NCBI RefSeq assembly: GCF_900090235.1
Contig: NZ_LT607750.1
Span: 5,943,001-6,007,000 of the forward strand
Source of the DNA: Micromonospora echinaurantiaca
Lineage (GTDB): Bacteria > Actinomycetota > Actinomycetes > Mycobacteriales > Micromonosporaceae
DNA length: 64,000 nucleotides
Direction of reading: 5' to 3'
Program-made: the position numbers and the translations under genes
The notes under the pieces: generated by a model
What the model was told of the DNA's origin: nothing
The model's input: the letters and a program-made list of their open reading frames with translations, nothing else
The model's database searches: none
Shown: positions 50,688-59,011 of the stretch, piece after piece
Layout of the letters: every line of letters begins with the position of its first letter
How positions within the stretch are numbered: the first letter of the stretch is position 1

Positions 50688-53600
50688 GCCGCTCTTCCAC
50701 GCCGGGTTCCCCGGCCGGGCGTCCGGCCGCTCCGCCCGGTAACCGTGCGCGATCGTTCGACTACACGGATGCCCCGGAGCCGGACGAGGCCGCCCTCGAC
50801 CCGGCGCTGGTGCCCGCCCCGGGTCACGGCGGGGTGGGCGTCTTCCAGGCGCCCCGCCCGGTGCAGCGCCGGGCCGCCACCGAACCCGCCCCCGCACCGT
50901 CCACCAGCGACAGCGCCGACATCGACTCGCCCTTTTTGGACCTGTTCGGCGGCGCCCACCCGGGAGCGGCCCGCCCGGCCCCGCCACGCCGCGGCCCCGA
51001 GCGGGAACAGCCGACGATCCCGCAGCAGCCGGCCACCGCGCCGCTGCCCGCCCCACCCGAGGTCGCCCCACCCGCGCCCGTCGCGGAGCCCCCGGCGACG
51101 TACCAGCCGCCGACCCGGCCGGCCCGTCCCCGGGTGCCGCAGCAGCCCGGCGACCGGCTGCCCGTGGTACGCCCGCCCGCCCAGCCGGTGCCGGCCGACC
51201 CGGGTGGCGCTCGGGCCGCCGATGAGCTCGACCCGCCCGAGCCGCCCGACCGCCCGGCCCGCCGGGCGCCGAAGCAACTGCCGGAACGGCCCGCCGGCCG
51301 GGAGATTGCCCCGCCCCGACAGCGCTCCCCCGAACGGCGCAAGCAGCCGGCCAAGCCGGTCCGGGTCAAGCCGCCGAAAATCACGTTCGGCGACCGGGAT
51401 CCGGCCGTGGAACTGGCCATCACCGAGATCGCCGGGCACCTCACCTTCACCCCGAACACCGTCACCGCCTGGTACTGGCTGCCCGAGGTGCGCTGGGCGT
51501 TCCGGCCGGACGCCGAGCGGGAGGCGCTGCTCTCGGCGATCTCCGAGCAGTACGCCGGCCTCGCCGGCTTCCGGCTGCACCTACGCCGCACCACCCGCCC
51601 CTTCCCGGCCGACGAGTGGGCCCGCACCATCGACGCGAACACCCCGGCGCCGCTGCCCGACGTACCGGGCACGCCGGGTTGGGGCGACCACCTGGTGGCC
51701 GCGCAGCGGCACCTGCTCTCGGTCAACCACGCCGAGGGCCAGACCTATCTCGGGGTCACCTTCGCCCGGCGGTCGCTCGGCGACTCGCTCACCGAGCGGC
51801 TGCTGCGCACCTTCGGCCGGGGGGTCGCCGAGGGCGAACGCCGCCGGCTGGGCCGGACCGTCGAGCAGTTCGACGAGGTGCTCGGCGCGTTCGGCATGCG
51901 CGGGCGGCGGGTCACCCCGCAGGAGCTGGAGTGGCTGCTGTACCGCTCGGTGGCGCTCTGCATGGCGCCCCCCGGCGCGCTCTCCCCGGTCACCGACGGC
52001 CGGTGGGAACGCGGCGACCTGCTGGCCCTGACCGAGCAGGTGGAGCGCTACCGCACGCCGTACGGCTCGACGGTCAAGCTGGTCAACCGGGTCACCGGCG
52101 AGGAACGGCACGTCGCGGTGCTGGCGGTGGGCCGGATGGAACCGCTGGAGATCCCGGAGCGGCACGAGCCCTGGCTGCACTTCCACGAGCGGCTGCCCTG
52201 GCCGATGGAGTTGTCCACCCGGGTCGACATCCTCGGTCCCGGCGACTCCTTCCGCAACCTCGAACACCGGCTGCGGATGATCCGCTCGCAGCAGCTCGAC
52301 TACGCCGAGCACGGCATCGACGCCCCGCCCGAGCTGGAGCGGTTGGCCAAGCGGGCGCTGGTGATCGGCGACGAGATGACCACCGGGCTGCCGGTCGACT
52401 CGGCCCGCGCGCACGGCTGGCACCGCATCGCGGTCGGTGGCCGTACCCGGGAGGAGTGCCTGGAGCGGGCCCGGCGGCTGGTCCAGCTCTACTCCCGCGA
52501 GCTGCGCATCTCGCTCCAGCACCCGAAGAACCAGGACTGGCTGGCCCGCGAGTTCATCCCCGGCGAGCCGATCGCCAACACCGGCTACGTCCGGCGGATG
52601 CCGGTCAACCTGCTCGCCGCCGCGCTGCCCCAGGCCGCGTCGACCGTCGGCGACCGGCGCGGCGACCTGATCGGCCGGACAGCCGGCACCTGCCGCCGCC
52701 CGGTCTTCCTCGACCTGCACTACCCGATGGAGGTCCGCGAGCGCTCCGGGCTCGCCGTCTTCGTGGCCGAACCGGGCGGCGGCAAGTCCACCCTGCTCGG
52801 CGCGCTCGGCTACCTGGCCGCCCGGCGCGGCGTGCAGGTGACCCTGCTCGACCCGTCCGGCCCGCTGGCCCGGCTCTGCGCGATGCCGGAGCTGCGCCCG
52901 TACTCGCGGGTGCTCAACCTGACCGGCTCGGAGCACGGCACCCTGGCGCCGTACTCGCTCATCCCCACCCCGCTGCGCAGCGAGTTCGGCGCCGGCGCGG
53001 CCGGTGACCGGGAGTTCGAGATCGCCGTCTCCAACGCCCGCGCCGAGCGACGGATGCTGGTGCAGGACATCTGCATGATGCTGGTGCCGCCGCAGGTGGC
53101 CCGCGAGGCGTCGACCGCCACCCTGTTCCGGCACGCCGTACGCCAGGTGCCGGCGGAGGAGACCTCCACCCTGGACGACGTGGTCACCACGCTCAGCCAG
53201 CTGGACGACGACGCCGGCAAGGAACTGGCCAACCTGCTGCTCGACACCGCCGAGATGCCGCTGGCCATGCTCTTCTTCGGTAAGCCACCGGAAGGGCTGC
53301 TCGGCGCAGACGCGGCGCTCACCGTGATCACCATGGCCGGCCTCCGGCTGCCCGACCTCAAGATCGAGCGGGAGTACTGGTCGGCCGAGGAGGCGCTCGC
53401 CCTGCCGATGCTGCACACCGCGCACCGGCTGGCCGTCCGTCGCTGCTACGGCGGGTCGATGTCGTCGCGCAAGCTGGTCGGCCTCGACGAGGCGCACTTC
53501 ATGGAGGGCTGGCGCTCCGGGCGCTCGTTCCTGGTCCGGCTCGCCCGGGACTCCCGCAAGTGGAACCTCGCCGCCCTGGTGGCCTCGCAGAACCCGCGCG

Positions 53601-53938
53601 ACATCCTCGGCCTCGACGTGCAGAACCTCGTCTCCACCGTGTTCGTCGGCCGAATCGCCGAGGACACCGAGATCGCCTCCGAGGCGCTGCGCCTGCTCCG
53701 GGTGCCGGTCAACGACGGCTACGAGGCCACCCTCGCCTCGCTTTCCACGGCGGACGCCACCTCGGCCAGCCGGCTCGGCTTCCGGGAGTTCGTGATGCGC
53801 GACGTCGACGGGCGGGTGCAGAAGGTCCGGGTCGACGTCTCGTACGTCCAGGGCCTGCTGGACCACCTCGACACCACACCCGCGGCGATCGCCGCCGCGA
53901 CCGGCGTACTGCCGACCGTGCCCGATCTGGAGGCGTGA
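50684..53938 (+). CDS. VirB4/TraC/TcpF-like secretion ATPase
   Basis: A 1084-residue protein. Residues 1-230 are disordered and Pro-rich; 235-680 form the VirB4 N-terminal domain; 685-1075 the motor. Walker A is A-E-P-G-G-G-K-S-T (695-703) and Walker B L-V-G-L-D-E-A-H-F (931-939), followed by R-D-S-R-K-W-N-L-A-A-L-V-A-S-Q-N-P-R-D. The D-E-A-H and S-Q-N motifs are typical of VirB4 and HerA-type ATPases. It should power assembly of, or substrate movement through, a membrane channel. The next gene starts two bases after its stop. Confidence 0.85.
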   Translation: MSRSSTPGSPAGRPAAPPGNRARSFDYTDAPEPDEAALDPALVPAPGHGGVGVFQAPRPVQRRAATEPAPAPSTSDSADIDSPFLDLFGGAHPGAARPAPPRRGPEREQPTIPQQPATAPLPAPPEVAPPAPVAEPPATYQPPTRPARPRVPQQPGDRLPVVRPPAQPVPADPGGARAADELDPPEPPDRPARRAPKQLPERPAGREIAPPRQRSPERRKQPAKPVRVKPPKITFGDRDPAVELAITEIAGHLTFTPNTVTAWYWLPEVRWAFRPDAEREALLSAISEQYAGLAGFRLHLRRTTRPFPADEWARTIDANTPAPLPDVPGTPGWGDHLVAAQRHLLSVNHAEGQTYLGVTFARRSLGDSLTERLLRTFGRGVAEGERRRLGRTVEQFDEVLGAFGMRGRRVTPQELEWLLYRSVALCMAPPGALSPVTDGRWERGDLLALTEQVERYRTPYGSTVKLVNRVTGEERHVAVLAVGRMEPLEIPERHEPWLHFHERLPWPMELSTRVDILGPGDSFRNLEHRLRMIRSQQLDYAEHGIDAPPELERLAKRALVIGDEMTTGLPVDSARAHGWHRIAVGGRTREECLERARRLVQLYSRELRISLQHPKNQDWLAREFIPGEPIANTGYVRRMPVNLLAAALPQAASTVGDRRGDLIGRTAGTCRRPVFLDLHYPMEVRERSGLAVFVAEPGGGKSTLLGALGYLAARRGVQVTLLDPSGPLARLCAMPELRPYSRVLNLTGSEHGTLAPYSLIPTPLRSEFGAGAAGDREFEIAVSNARAERRMLVQDICMMLVPPQVAREASTATLFRHAVRQVPAEETSTLDDVVTTLSQLDDDAGKELANLLLDTAEMPLAMLFFGKPPEGLLGADAALTVITMAGLRLPDLKIEREYWSAEEALALPMLHTAHRLAVRRCYGGSMSSRKLVGLDEAHFMEGWRSGRSFLVRLARDSRKWNLAALVASQNPRDILGLDVQNLVSTVFVGRIAEDTEIASEALRLLRVPVNDGYEATLASLSTADATSASRLGFREFVMRDVDGRVQKVRVDVSYVQGLLDHLDTTPAAIAAATGVLPTVPDLEA

Positions 53939-53939
53939 C

Positions 53940-55877
53940 ATGGCGAGGGCCCGGGCGCTTCTCCTCGCACTCGGCATCCTCGCCGGGGCCACCATCGGCT
54001 GGCCGGCGGTCGGGGCGACACCGGCGGCGGCGGCCCCGGCCGTCACCGCCCAAGCCGCGGCTGACCTGTGCACCACACCGGAGTGGCAGGCCGACTTCCG
54101 CGCCTGCGTCGCCAAGCTGAAGGATGTTTCCGCAGCGCGGGCCGACTGCCTCGAGGCTCCGACGCCGGGCACTCCTGACGCAGGGCTCGCCGGCTGGTTC
54201 GCCAGCGCACCTCCAGAGAAGACAGCTGGGGGGGTGACCGGCCGATACAGCCTGTATGGATACGCCGGCTACAGCTACACCACATACGACGTCGGATGTG
54301 CCGCGCCAGTCCTGCATCCCGACTACAAGTTCACCACGACCATCGCGAACGGCGAATTCATGATCGCCACAGCCGTGATCGGTGCTTCCAACGCCCTCCG
54401 GGAACGGGCGTGGGATCCGCGGTCGATGTGGGGCTGGGCCGACCCGCTGGTGGAGAAGGCCACGAAGGCCGTCTACCAGAAGGTGTTCAGCGTCTTCGGC
54501 ATCGTCACCCTGTGTGTGGTCGGGCTCTACCTGCTCTGGCGCTCTCGCCAGTCGGACATGAGCAACGCGATGACCACGGCCGGCTGGGCGCTGCTGGTGA
54601 TGGTGGCGGTCACCGCCCTGGCCGCCTGGCCGGTCAAGTCGGCGAATGTCGCCGACGGCACCCTGATCACGACCCTCGGCGTGGTTCACGACGCGGTGGG
54701 TCCGCAGGCCAGGGATGTGGCACCGGGCCGGTGCATAGATCCGAATCCAGATCGGTGTAAGGACCATCGCCCGCCCGCCGTCCGGGCCAGCGACACTGCC
54801 ACCGAATCCATGCTTTATCGGAACTGGCTGCGCGGGGTGTTGGGTTCCGCCGACAGCGAGACCGCCAAGAAGTACGGCCCGGCGCTGTATGACGCCCGGT
54901 CATTGACCTGGGGCGAGGCGCAGTCCATTCGGGCCAATCCAGCGACTCGTCAGGCAACCATCGCCGCAAAACAGCAGCAATGGATGAAGGTGGCTGAGCA
55001 GATCCGGGAGGAGGACCCGGAGGCGTACGAGTACCTCCAGGGTGTGCGGGACATGGACCGGGTCGGCGCCGGCTTCATCGCCGTCCTCGCCTCGCTGCTG
55101 TTCGCGATGTTCGACCTGACCGCGTCGGTGCTGGTCCTGCTCGGCTTCCTGATCTTCCGGTGGGCGGTGATCGCGGCACCGATCCTGGGCACGGTCGGCC
55201 TGTTGAGGCCGGCCAGCGCGGGGCTGCGCCGGCTGGCGAACGCGGTGGTCGCCGCGGTCTTCAACATCGCCATCTTCGGCACCGGGGCGGCCATCTACCT
55301 CTTCGCGGTCGACCTGATCATGAGCACCACCACCCTGCCCGGTTGGCTCCAGGTGGTGCTGGTCTGGCTCTGCGGTGTGGTCGGCTGGCTGCTGCTCCGC
55401 CCGTACCGGCGGATCACCCAGCTCGGCGGCAAGGACAGCAGCGAGGCGGTCAGCTCGGCCGGCTCCTGGCACCGGCGCTTCTTCCGGGACATGCGGACCG
55501 CCGCCCGACTGGACGTGTCGGAGCCCGGTGGCACCGCCGAGCCGACGATGAGCCGACGCCGTCCCGTCGTCGCCGAACAGACCCGCCTGCGGCCCGAGGC
55601 ACGGCACGAGGATCCGGCGCACGCGGCCGGCGGTGGTGGCAGCGGTGGCGGTGCCGGTGGTGACCGGCAACGTCCGGACGGCCGGGACCCGGCGGGCGGG
55701 GCGACCGCCCCGGAGGAGCGGGGCAGCGGCCGGCCCGCGCCCCGACCCCGCCGGGCGGCGACCTGGACCGAGCCGGACGTGCCGGAGGAGAGCCCGTCCT
55801 ACGTCATCTACCGTCCGGGGACGACCGACCGCACGCCCGATCGACCCGCGCCGCGGATCCGCTCTGAGGCCCGGTGA
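53940..55877 (+). CDS. VirB6/TrbL-like polytopic membrane protein
   Basis: A 645-residue protein: signal peptide (residues 1-33, cleaved after A-A-A-A-P), a cysteine-bearing extracytoplasmic domain, about seven helices (136-152, 184-200, 213-231, 377-396, 398-420, 432-460, 468-487), and a disordered Gly/Arg-rich tail. Large polytopic proteins of this kind form the channel of T4SS (VirB6, TrbL). The soluble loops (bases about 54100-54450 and 54700-54990) use A- and T-ending codons more than the flanks, so they may evolve differently. Overlaps the next gene by GTGA. Confidence 0.75.
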   Translation: MARARALLLALGILAGATIGWPAVGATPAAAAPAVTAQAAADLCTTPEWQADFRACVAKLKDVSAARADCLEAPTPGTPDAGLAGWFASAPPEKTAGGVTGRYSLYGYAGYSYTTYDVGCAAPVLHPDYKFTTTIANGEFMIATAVIGASNALRERAWDPRSMWGWADPLVEKATKAVYQKVFSVFGIVTLCVVGLYLLWRSRQSDMSNAMTTAGWALLVMVAVTALAAWPVKSANVADGTLITTLGVVHDAVGPQARDVAPGRCIDPNPDRCKDHRPPAVRASDTATESMLYRNWLRGVLGSADSETAKKYGPALYDARSLTWGEAQSIRANPATRQATIAAKQQQWMKVAEQIREEDPEAYEYLQGVRDMDRVGAGFIAVLASLLFAMFDLTASVLVLLGFLIFRWAVIAAPILGTVGLLRPASAGLRRLANAVVAAVFNIAIFGTGAAIYLFAVDLIMSTTTLPGWLQVVLVWLCGVVGWLLLRPYRRITQLGGKDSSEAVSSAGSWHRRFFRDMRTAARLDVSEPGGTAEPTMSRRRPVVAEQTRLRPEARHEDPAHAAGGGGSGGGAGGDRQRPDGRDPAGGATAPEERGSGRPAPRPRRAATWTEPDVPEESPSYVIYRPGTTDRTPDRPAPRIRSEAR

Positions 55878-56428
55878 GTGCGGTGCGGCGGGCGCTGGAG
55901 TTCCTGGTCACCCGGGCACTGCGGTCCCGGCTGGGGATCGCGCTCGTGATCGCGGTGGTGGTGTTCGGCATCATCGGCGCCGCCCGGTTGGTCGCCGGCC
56001 CCGGCGATGCGACGACCCTGAGCAACCGGCCGAGCCAGCCGATCACGACCGTCGAGCCGGACGAGGGCGACGACGGAGCGATCGCCACCGGTCCACCGGC
56101 CTCCCCGGTGACCCGTCCTGGGGCCCGCACGCCGGAGCAGACGGCCGACCGGTTCGTCACCGCCTGGCTGGGCAGGCCGGGTCTGACCACCGACCAGTGG
56201 CACCAGGGTCTGCGACCACTCTCCACCCCGGCGCTGACCGAGAAGCTCGCCGGTGCCGAGCCGGCGGGTGTGCCGGCCGAGCAGGTGACCGGTGCGGTCA
56301 GCCTCCGGCCGCGCACCGCGACCTTCGTCGAGGCCCTGGTGCCGATGGACACCGGACAGCTCCGGCTGGAACTGGTGGCCCCGGACGGGGAGTGGCTGGT
56401 CGACGCGGTGGACTGGGAGCAGGCATGA
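55874..56428 (+). CDS. VirB8/TcpC-like single-TM protein
   Basis: A 184-residue protein with one helix (G-I-A-L-V-I-A-V-V-V-F-G-I-I-G-A-A) near residue 25, a Pro/Thr-rich linker and an extracytoplasmic domain with R-T-P-E-Q-T-A-D-R-F-V-T-A-W-L-G at its start and a closing L-R-L-E-L-V-A-P-D-G-E-W-L-V-D-A-V-D-W. This is the layout of the NTF2-like VirB8/TcpC domain, scaffold of T4SS. GTG start overlaps the upstream stop; its own stop overlaps a mini-ORF start. Confidence 0.65.
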   Translation: MSAVRRALEFLVTRALRSRLGIALVIAVVVFGIIGAARLVAGPGDATTLSNRPSQPITTVEPDEGDDGAIATGPPASPVTRPGARTPEQTADRFVTAWLGRPGLTTDQWHQGLRPLSTPALTEKLAGAEPAGVPAEQVTGAVSLRPRTATFVEALVPMDTGQLRLELVAPDGEWLVDAVDWEQA

Positions 56429-56481
56429 GCGAGCGAATCATCAGGCTTGGCGGCACGGAGCGCAGCGGAGTGCCGACATGA
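56425..56481 (+). CDS. 18-codon mini-ORF linker (relay repeat, copy 2)
   Basis: Starts M-S-E-R-I-I-R-L-G-G and ends S-G-V-P-T. Both ends are ATGA overlaps, with the VirB8-like stop before and the hydrolase start after. It shares GAATCATCAG and GCGGAGTGCCG with the copy between folK and DUF3180, although the two copies sit in unrelated operons on opposite strands. Confidence 0.5.
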   Translation: MSERIIRLGGTERSGVPT

Positions 56482-57647
56482 GCGACGAGACCCGACCGCC
56501 CCGGCGACGGCTCCGGATCGGCACCCTGGCCGCCTTCCTCACCGGCGTCCTGGCGCTGCTCTGCTGCACCGGCGGATCCGCCGCCTTCTTCCTCACCGAA
56601 CTCGGCGGTGACGCCGGCGAACGGCTGACCCTCGCCGGCCAGGAGTGCACGGGCGACTTCCCGGTCAACGCGACCGGCAAGATGCCTCGCATGTCCGAGT
56701 ACGGCGAGAGCCAGCTCCGCAACGCCGCGCGGATCGTCAAGGTCGGGCAGGAGATGAAGGTGCCGCCGCGGGGCTGGGTGATCGCGGTGGCGACCGCGAT
56801 GCAGGAGTCCGGCCTGCGGAACCTGGCCAACCGGACGGTCGCCCAGTCGCGCGACCTGCCGAACGAGGGGGTCGGCGCCGACCACGACTCGGTCGGCCTG
56901 TTCCAGCAGCGGGCCAACTGGGGCAGCGTCGCGCAGCGGATGACCCCCGAGTACGCCGCCCGCAAGTTCTACGAGAAGCTGCTGAAGGTGCCCGGCTGGC
57001 AGCGGATGCCGCTGACCACGGCGGCGCAGAAGGTGCAGATCAGCGCGTTTCCGGACGCGTACGCCAAGCACGAGGCGCTGGCCGCCCGGATCGTGGACGC
57101 GCTGGCCGGCGGCGCGGCCCGGACGGCGGAGATCGGCGGCCAGCAGGTTTGCGACGCCGCCTCCGGCGCGGAGATTGCCGCCTCCGGATGGACGGCCCCG
57201 ATCCCGGGTGGGGTCGGCTCCGGCTTCCGCACGGCGAGCCGGCCTGGCCACAACGGGGTCGACATCGCCGCCCGCAAGGGGACGCCGATCCACGTCGCGG
57301 CCAGTGGCCGGGTGCTGGTGTCGCGCTGCGACCCGGACAACGGCGGCCGGCTCAGCTGCGACGTGGACGGCTGGCCGGGCAAGGGCGGCTGCGGTTGGTT
57401 CGTCGACGTCCTGCACGCCGGGGGCCTGGTCACCCGGTACTGCCACATGGTCTCCAAGCCTCGGGTGCGGGTCGGCCAGACGGTGCAGGCCGGTGAGGTG
57501 ATCGGGGAGGTGGGCAGCAGCGGCAACTCCTCCGGACCGCACCTGCACTTCGAGGTGCACACCGACGGCGACCGGAGCAGCCGGAGCGCGATCGACCCGG
57601 TGCCGTTCATGCGCTCCCGGGGCGCACCCCTCAAGCACCAGGGATGA
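56478..57647 (+). CDS. Bifunctional cell-wall hydrolase: transglycosylase-like + M23 endopeptidase
   Basis: A 389-residue membrane-anchored protein. One helix (T-L-A-A-F-L-T-G-V-L-A-L-L-C-C) near residue 20; a lysozyme/SLT-like domain (residues about 75-210) with Glu110 in T-A-M-Q-E-S-G-L and D-S-V-G-L-F-Q-Q-R; and an M23/LytM domain (240-380) with zinc ligands H258 and D262 (G-H-N-G-V-D-I) and H-L-H-F-E-V (355-360). Such fusions (VirB1-like, TcpG-like) open the peptidoglycan for a T4SS in Gram-positives. ATG overlaps the mini-ORF stop. Confidence 0.85.
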   Translation: MSDETRPPRRRLRIGTLAAFLTGVLALLCCTGGSAAFFLTELGGDAGERLTLAGQECTGDFPVNATGKMPRMSEYGESQLRNAARIVKVGQEMKVPPRGWVIAVATAMQESGLRNLANRTVAQSRDLPNEGVGADHDSVGLFQQRANWGSVAQRMTPEYAARKFYEKLLKVPGWQRMPLTTAAQKVQISAFPDAYAKHEALAARIVDALAGGAARTAEIGGQQVCDAASGAEIAASGWTAPIPGGVGSGFRTASRPGHNGVDIAARKGTPIHVAASGRVLVSRCDPDNGGRLSCDVDGWPGKGGCGWFVDVLHAGGLVTRYCHMVSKPRVRVGQTVQAGEVIGEVGSSGNSSGPHLHFEVHTDGDRSSRSAIDPVPFMRSRGAPLKHQG

Positions 57648-57660
57648 GACGCTCGGTGTC

Positions 57661-58257
57661 ATGAAGGACCCACTGCCCGACCCGTTCGCGGACCAGCCGG
57701 ACTGGGCGCCGGCACCGCCGCGTCCGGTCGAGATGGTGCCGGCCACCAGCCGGGTCGAGCTCCGTGGCCGGCGCGTGCTGGTCGGCCTGCCCGGGCTGGG
57801 CTGGCGTGCCGACCTGCGCGCCGACGAACGCGTGGTGCAGGGCAGCCGGACGTACGTCCCGGTCATCCCCGAGCACGAGTGGTACCGCGCGGAGGCCGAC
57901 CAGGTGGAGGTCTTCGCCCCACTGATGCCGGTGGAGCGGGTCTGGGTGGAGACCGTGGGCACCCGGCCGGCGGCCGGGCTGCACGAGGGCGGGATCCGGC
58001 TCGTCTCCCTGGACGCCCCGACGCACCGCCCGCCGACCCCGGTCGTCGAGGCGGACTCGGTCACCGGCCGCCGGGTTGTGCACGTGGTCGGCGGCGTGGA
58101 GCACCGCGACCTGCGGGCGGTCACCGAAACCTACTCCGGTGCCGACGGCGACATCTGCGTCCGGGTGACCTCGGAGGTGGAGTGGTACCGCTGGGCCTGG
58201 CGCGGCCAGTCACCGACCACCTTGGAGGTCCCGGTCCACCTGCTCTGGATCGAGTGA
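57661..58257 (+). CDS. Uncharacterised soluble protein of the secretion-like block
   Basis: A 198-residue protein without signal peptide or membrane helix, beta-rich, with V-E-L-R-G-R-R-V-L-V-G-L-P-G-L-G-W-R-A-D, E-H-E-W-Y-R-A-E and a final W-Y-R-W-A-W-R-G. I do not recognise a family. It lies 13 bp after the hydrolase gene and its stop is two bases from the convergent gene. Its position suggests a cytoplasmic accessory of the system. Confidence 0.65.
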   Translation: MKDPLPDPFADQPDWAPAPPRPVEMVPATSRVELRGRRVLVGLPGLGWRADLRADERVVQGSRTYVPVIPEHEWYRAEADQVEVFAPLMPVERVWVETVGTRPAAGLHEGGIRLVSLDAPTHRPPTPVVEADSVTGRRVVHVVGGVEHRDLRAVTETYSGADGDICVRVTSEVEWYRWAWRGQSPTTLEVPVHLLWIE

Positions 58258-58259
58258 CG

Positions 58260-58814
58260 TCAGCTGACCGGCGCGCCGGCGCAAACCCGCCAGCCGTTCC
58301 GATCCTCCACCTCAAACTGCCATGCGTCGGTCAAGCTCTGCTGCACGCCGTCTACTGTGGCGCTGCGACGGATCGTCGCCGTGACACGCGCATGTGTTGG
58401 GCCGCTCGTTGAAACCACGACGTTCTCGATGTTGACCGACAAGCCGACGTCCAGCTCCTGTTCACGCCGCTCCATCTCGGCCCGGAAACCATCGACCGAG
58501 GGTAGCGATCCGTCGCAGGTAAAAAGCGCGGCCCGGCTCTGGTCACGCGATACCAGCGTGGCCTGCAAGTAGCTCACCACCGCCACGTCCGGTGCGCTCC
58601 GGTCGGGGGTTGCCGCCCGGTTGTACAGCACGATCCCCGCCACCACCGCAGCGACGCAGAGCACCGCGAGCACCCCCGCGACCACGATGAGCACCGTGCG
58701 CAGCCGCCGCCGCGGACGCTCCGGCGCCGGGGTGGCCGGGGGCGGCGTCAGCTGGTCGGGGGGCGTCCGCTGCGCCGGTACGCGGGAGACCTGGGAACCG
58801 GCGGGGGGCTGCAC
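58260..58814 (-). CDS. Single-TM protein with NTF2/Rv0361-like extracytoplasmic domain
   Basis: A 184-residue protein, the only minus-strand gene within the block. A Pro-rich cytoplasmic N terminus leads to one helix (T-V-L-I-V-V-A-G-V-L-A-V-L-C-V-A-A-V-V-A) and a domain with D-V-A-V-V-S-Y-L-Q-A-T-L and a closing W-Q-F-E-V-E-D-R-N-G-W-R-V-C. The pattern fits small NTF2-like secreted domains common in Micromonosporaceae. GTG 58814 has GGGAG eight bases upstream; a GTG three codons earlier is possible. Convergent with the preceding gene and divergent from the next. Confidence 0.7.
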   Translation of the reverse strand: MQPPAGSQVSRVPAQRTPPDQLTPPPATPAPERPRRRLRTVLIVVAGVLAVLCVAAVVAGIVLYNRAATPDRSAPDVAVVSYLQATLVSRDQSRAALFTCDGSLPSVDGFRAEMERREQELDVGLSVNIENVVVSTSGPTHARVTATIRRSATVDGVQQSLTDAWQFEVEDRNGWRVCAGAPVS

Positions 58815-59011
58815 TGATTCCACTCCCTGAGGCTAGCCGCTGGGCGCTGCGGACCCAATGCCCCAGATCCAGCGGATCGTGACGGACCCCTCCCCACCGG
58901 TGAGATCCACGACAACACCGGCGCAGCGCCGCCGCGCATCCGCAAGGAGCGGCTCCACCTGGGATACCGTCACTGGCGGGGTTGCCAACCTCGGGCAGAG
59001 GGGGTGGACGG

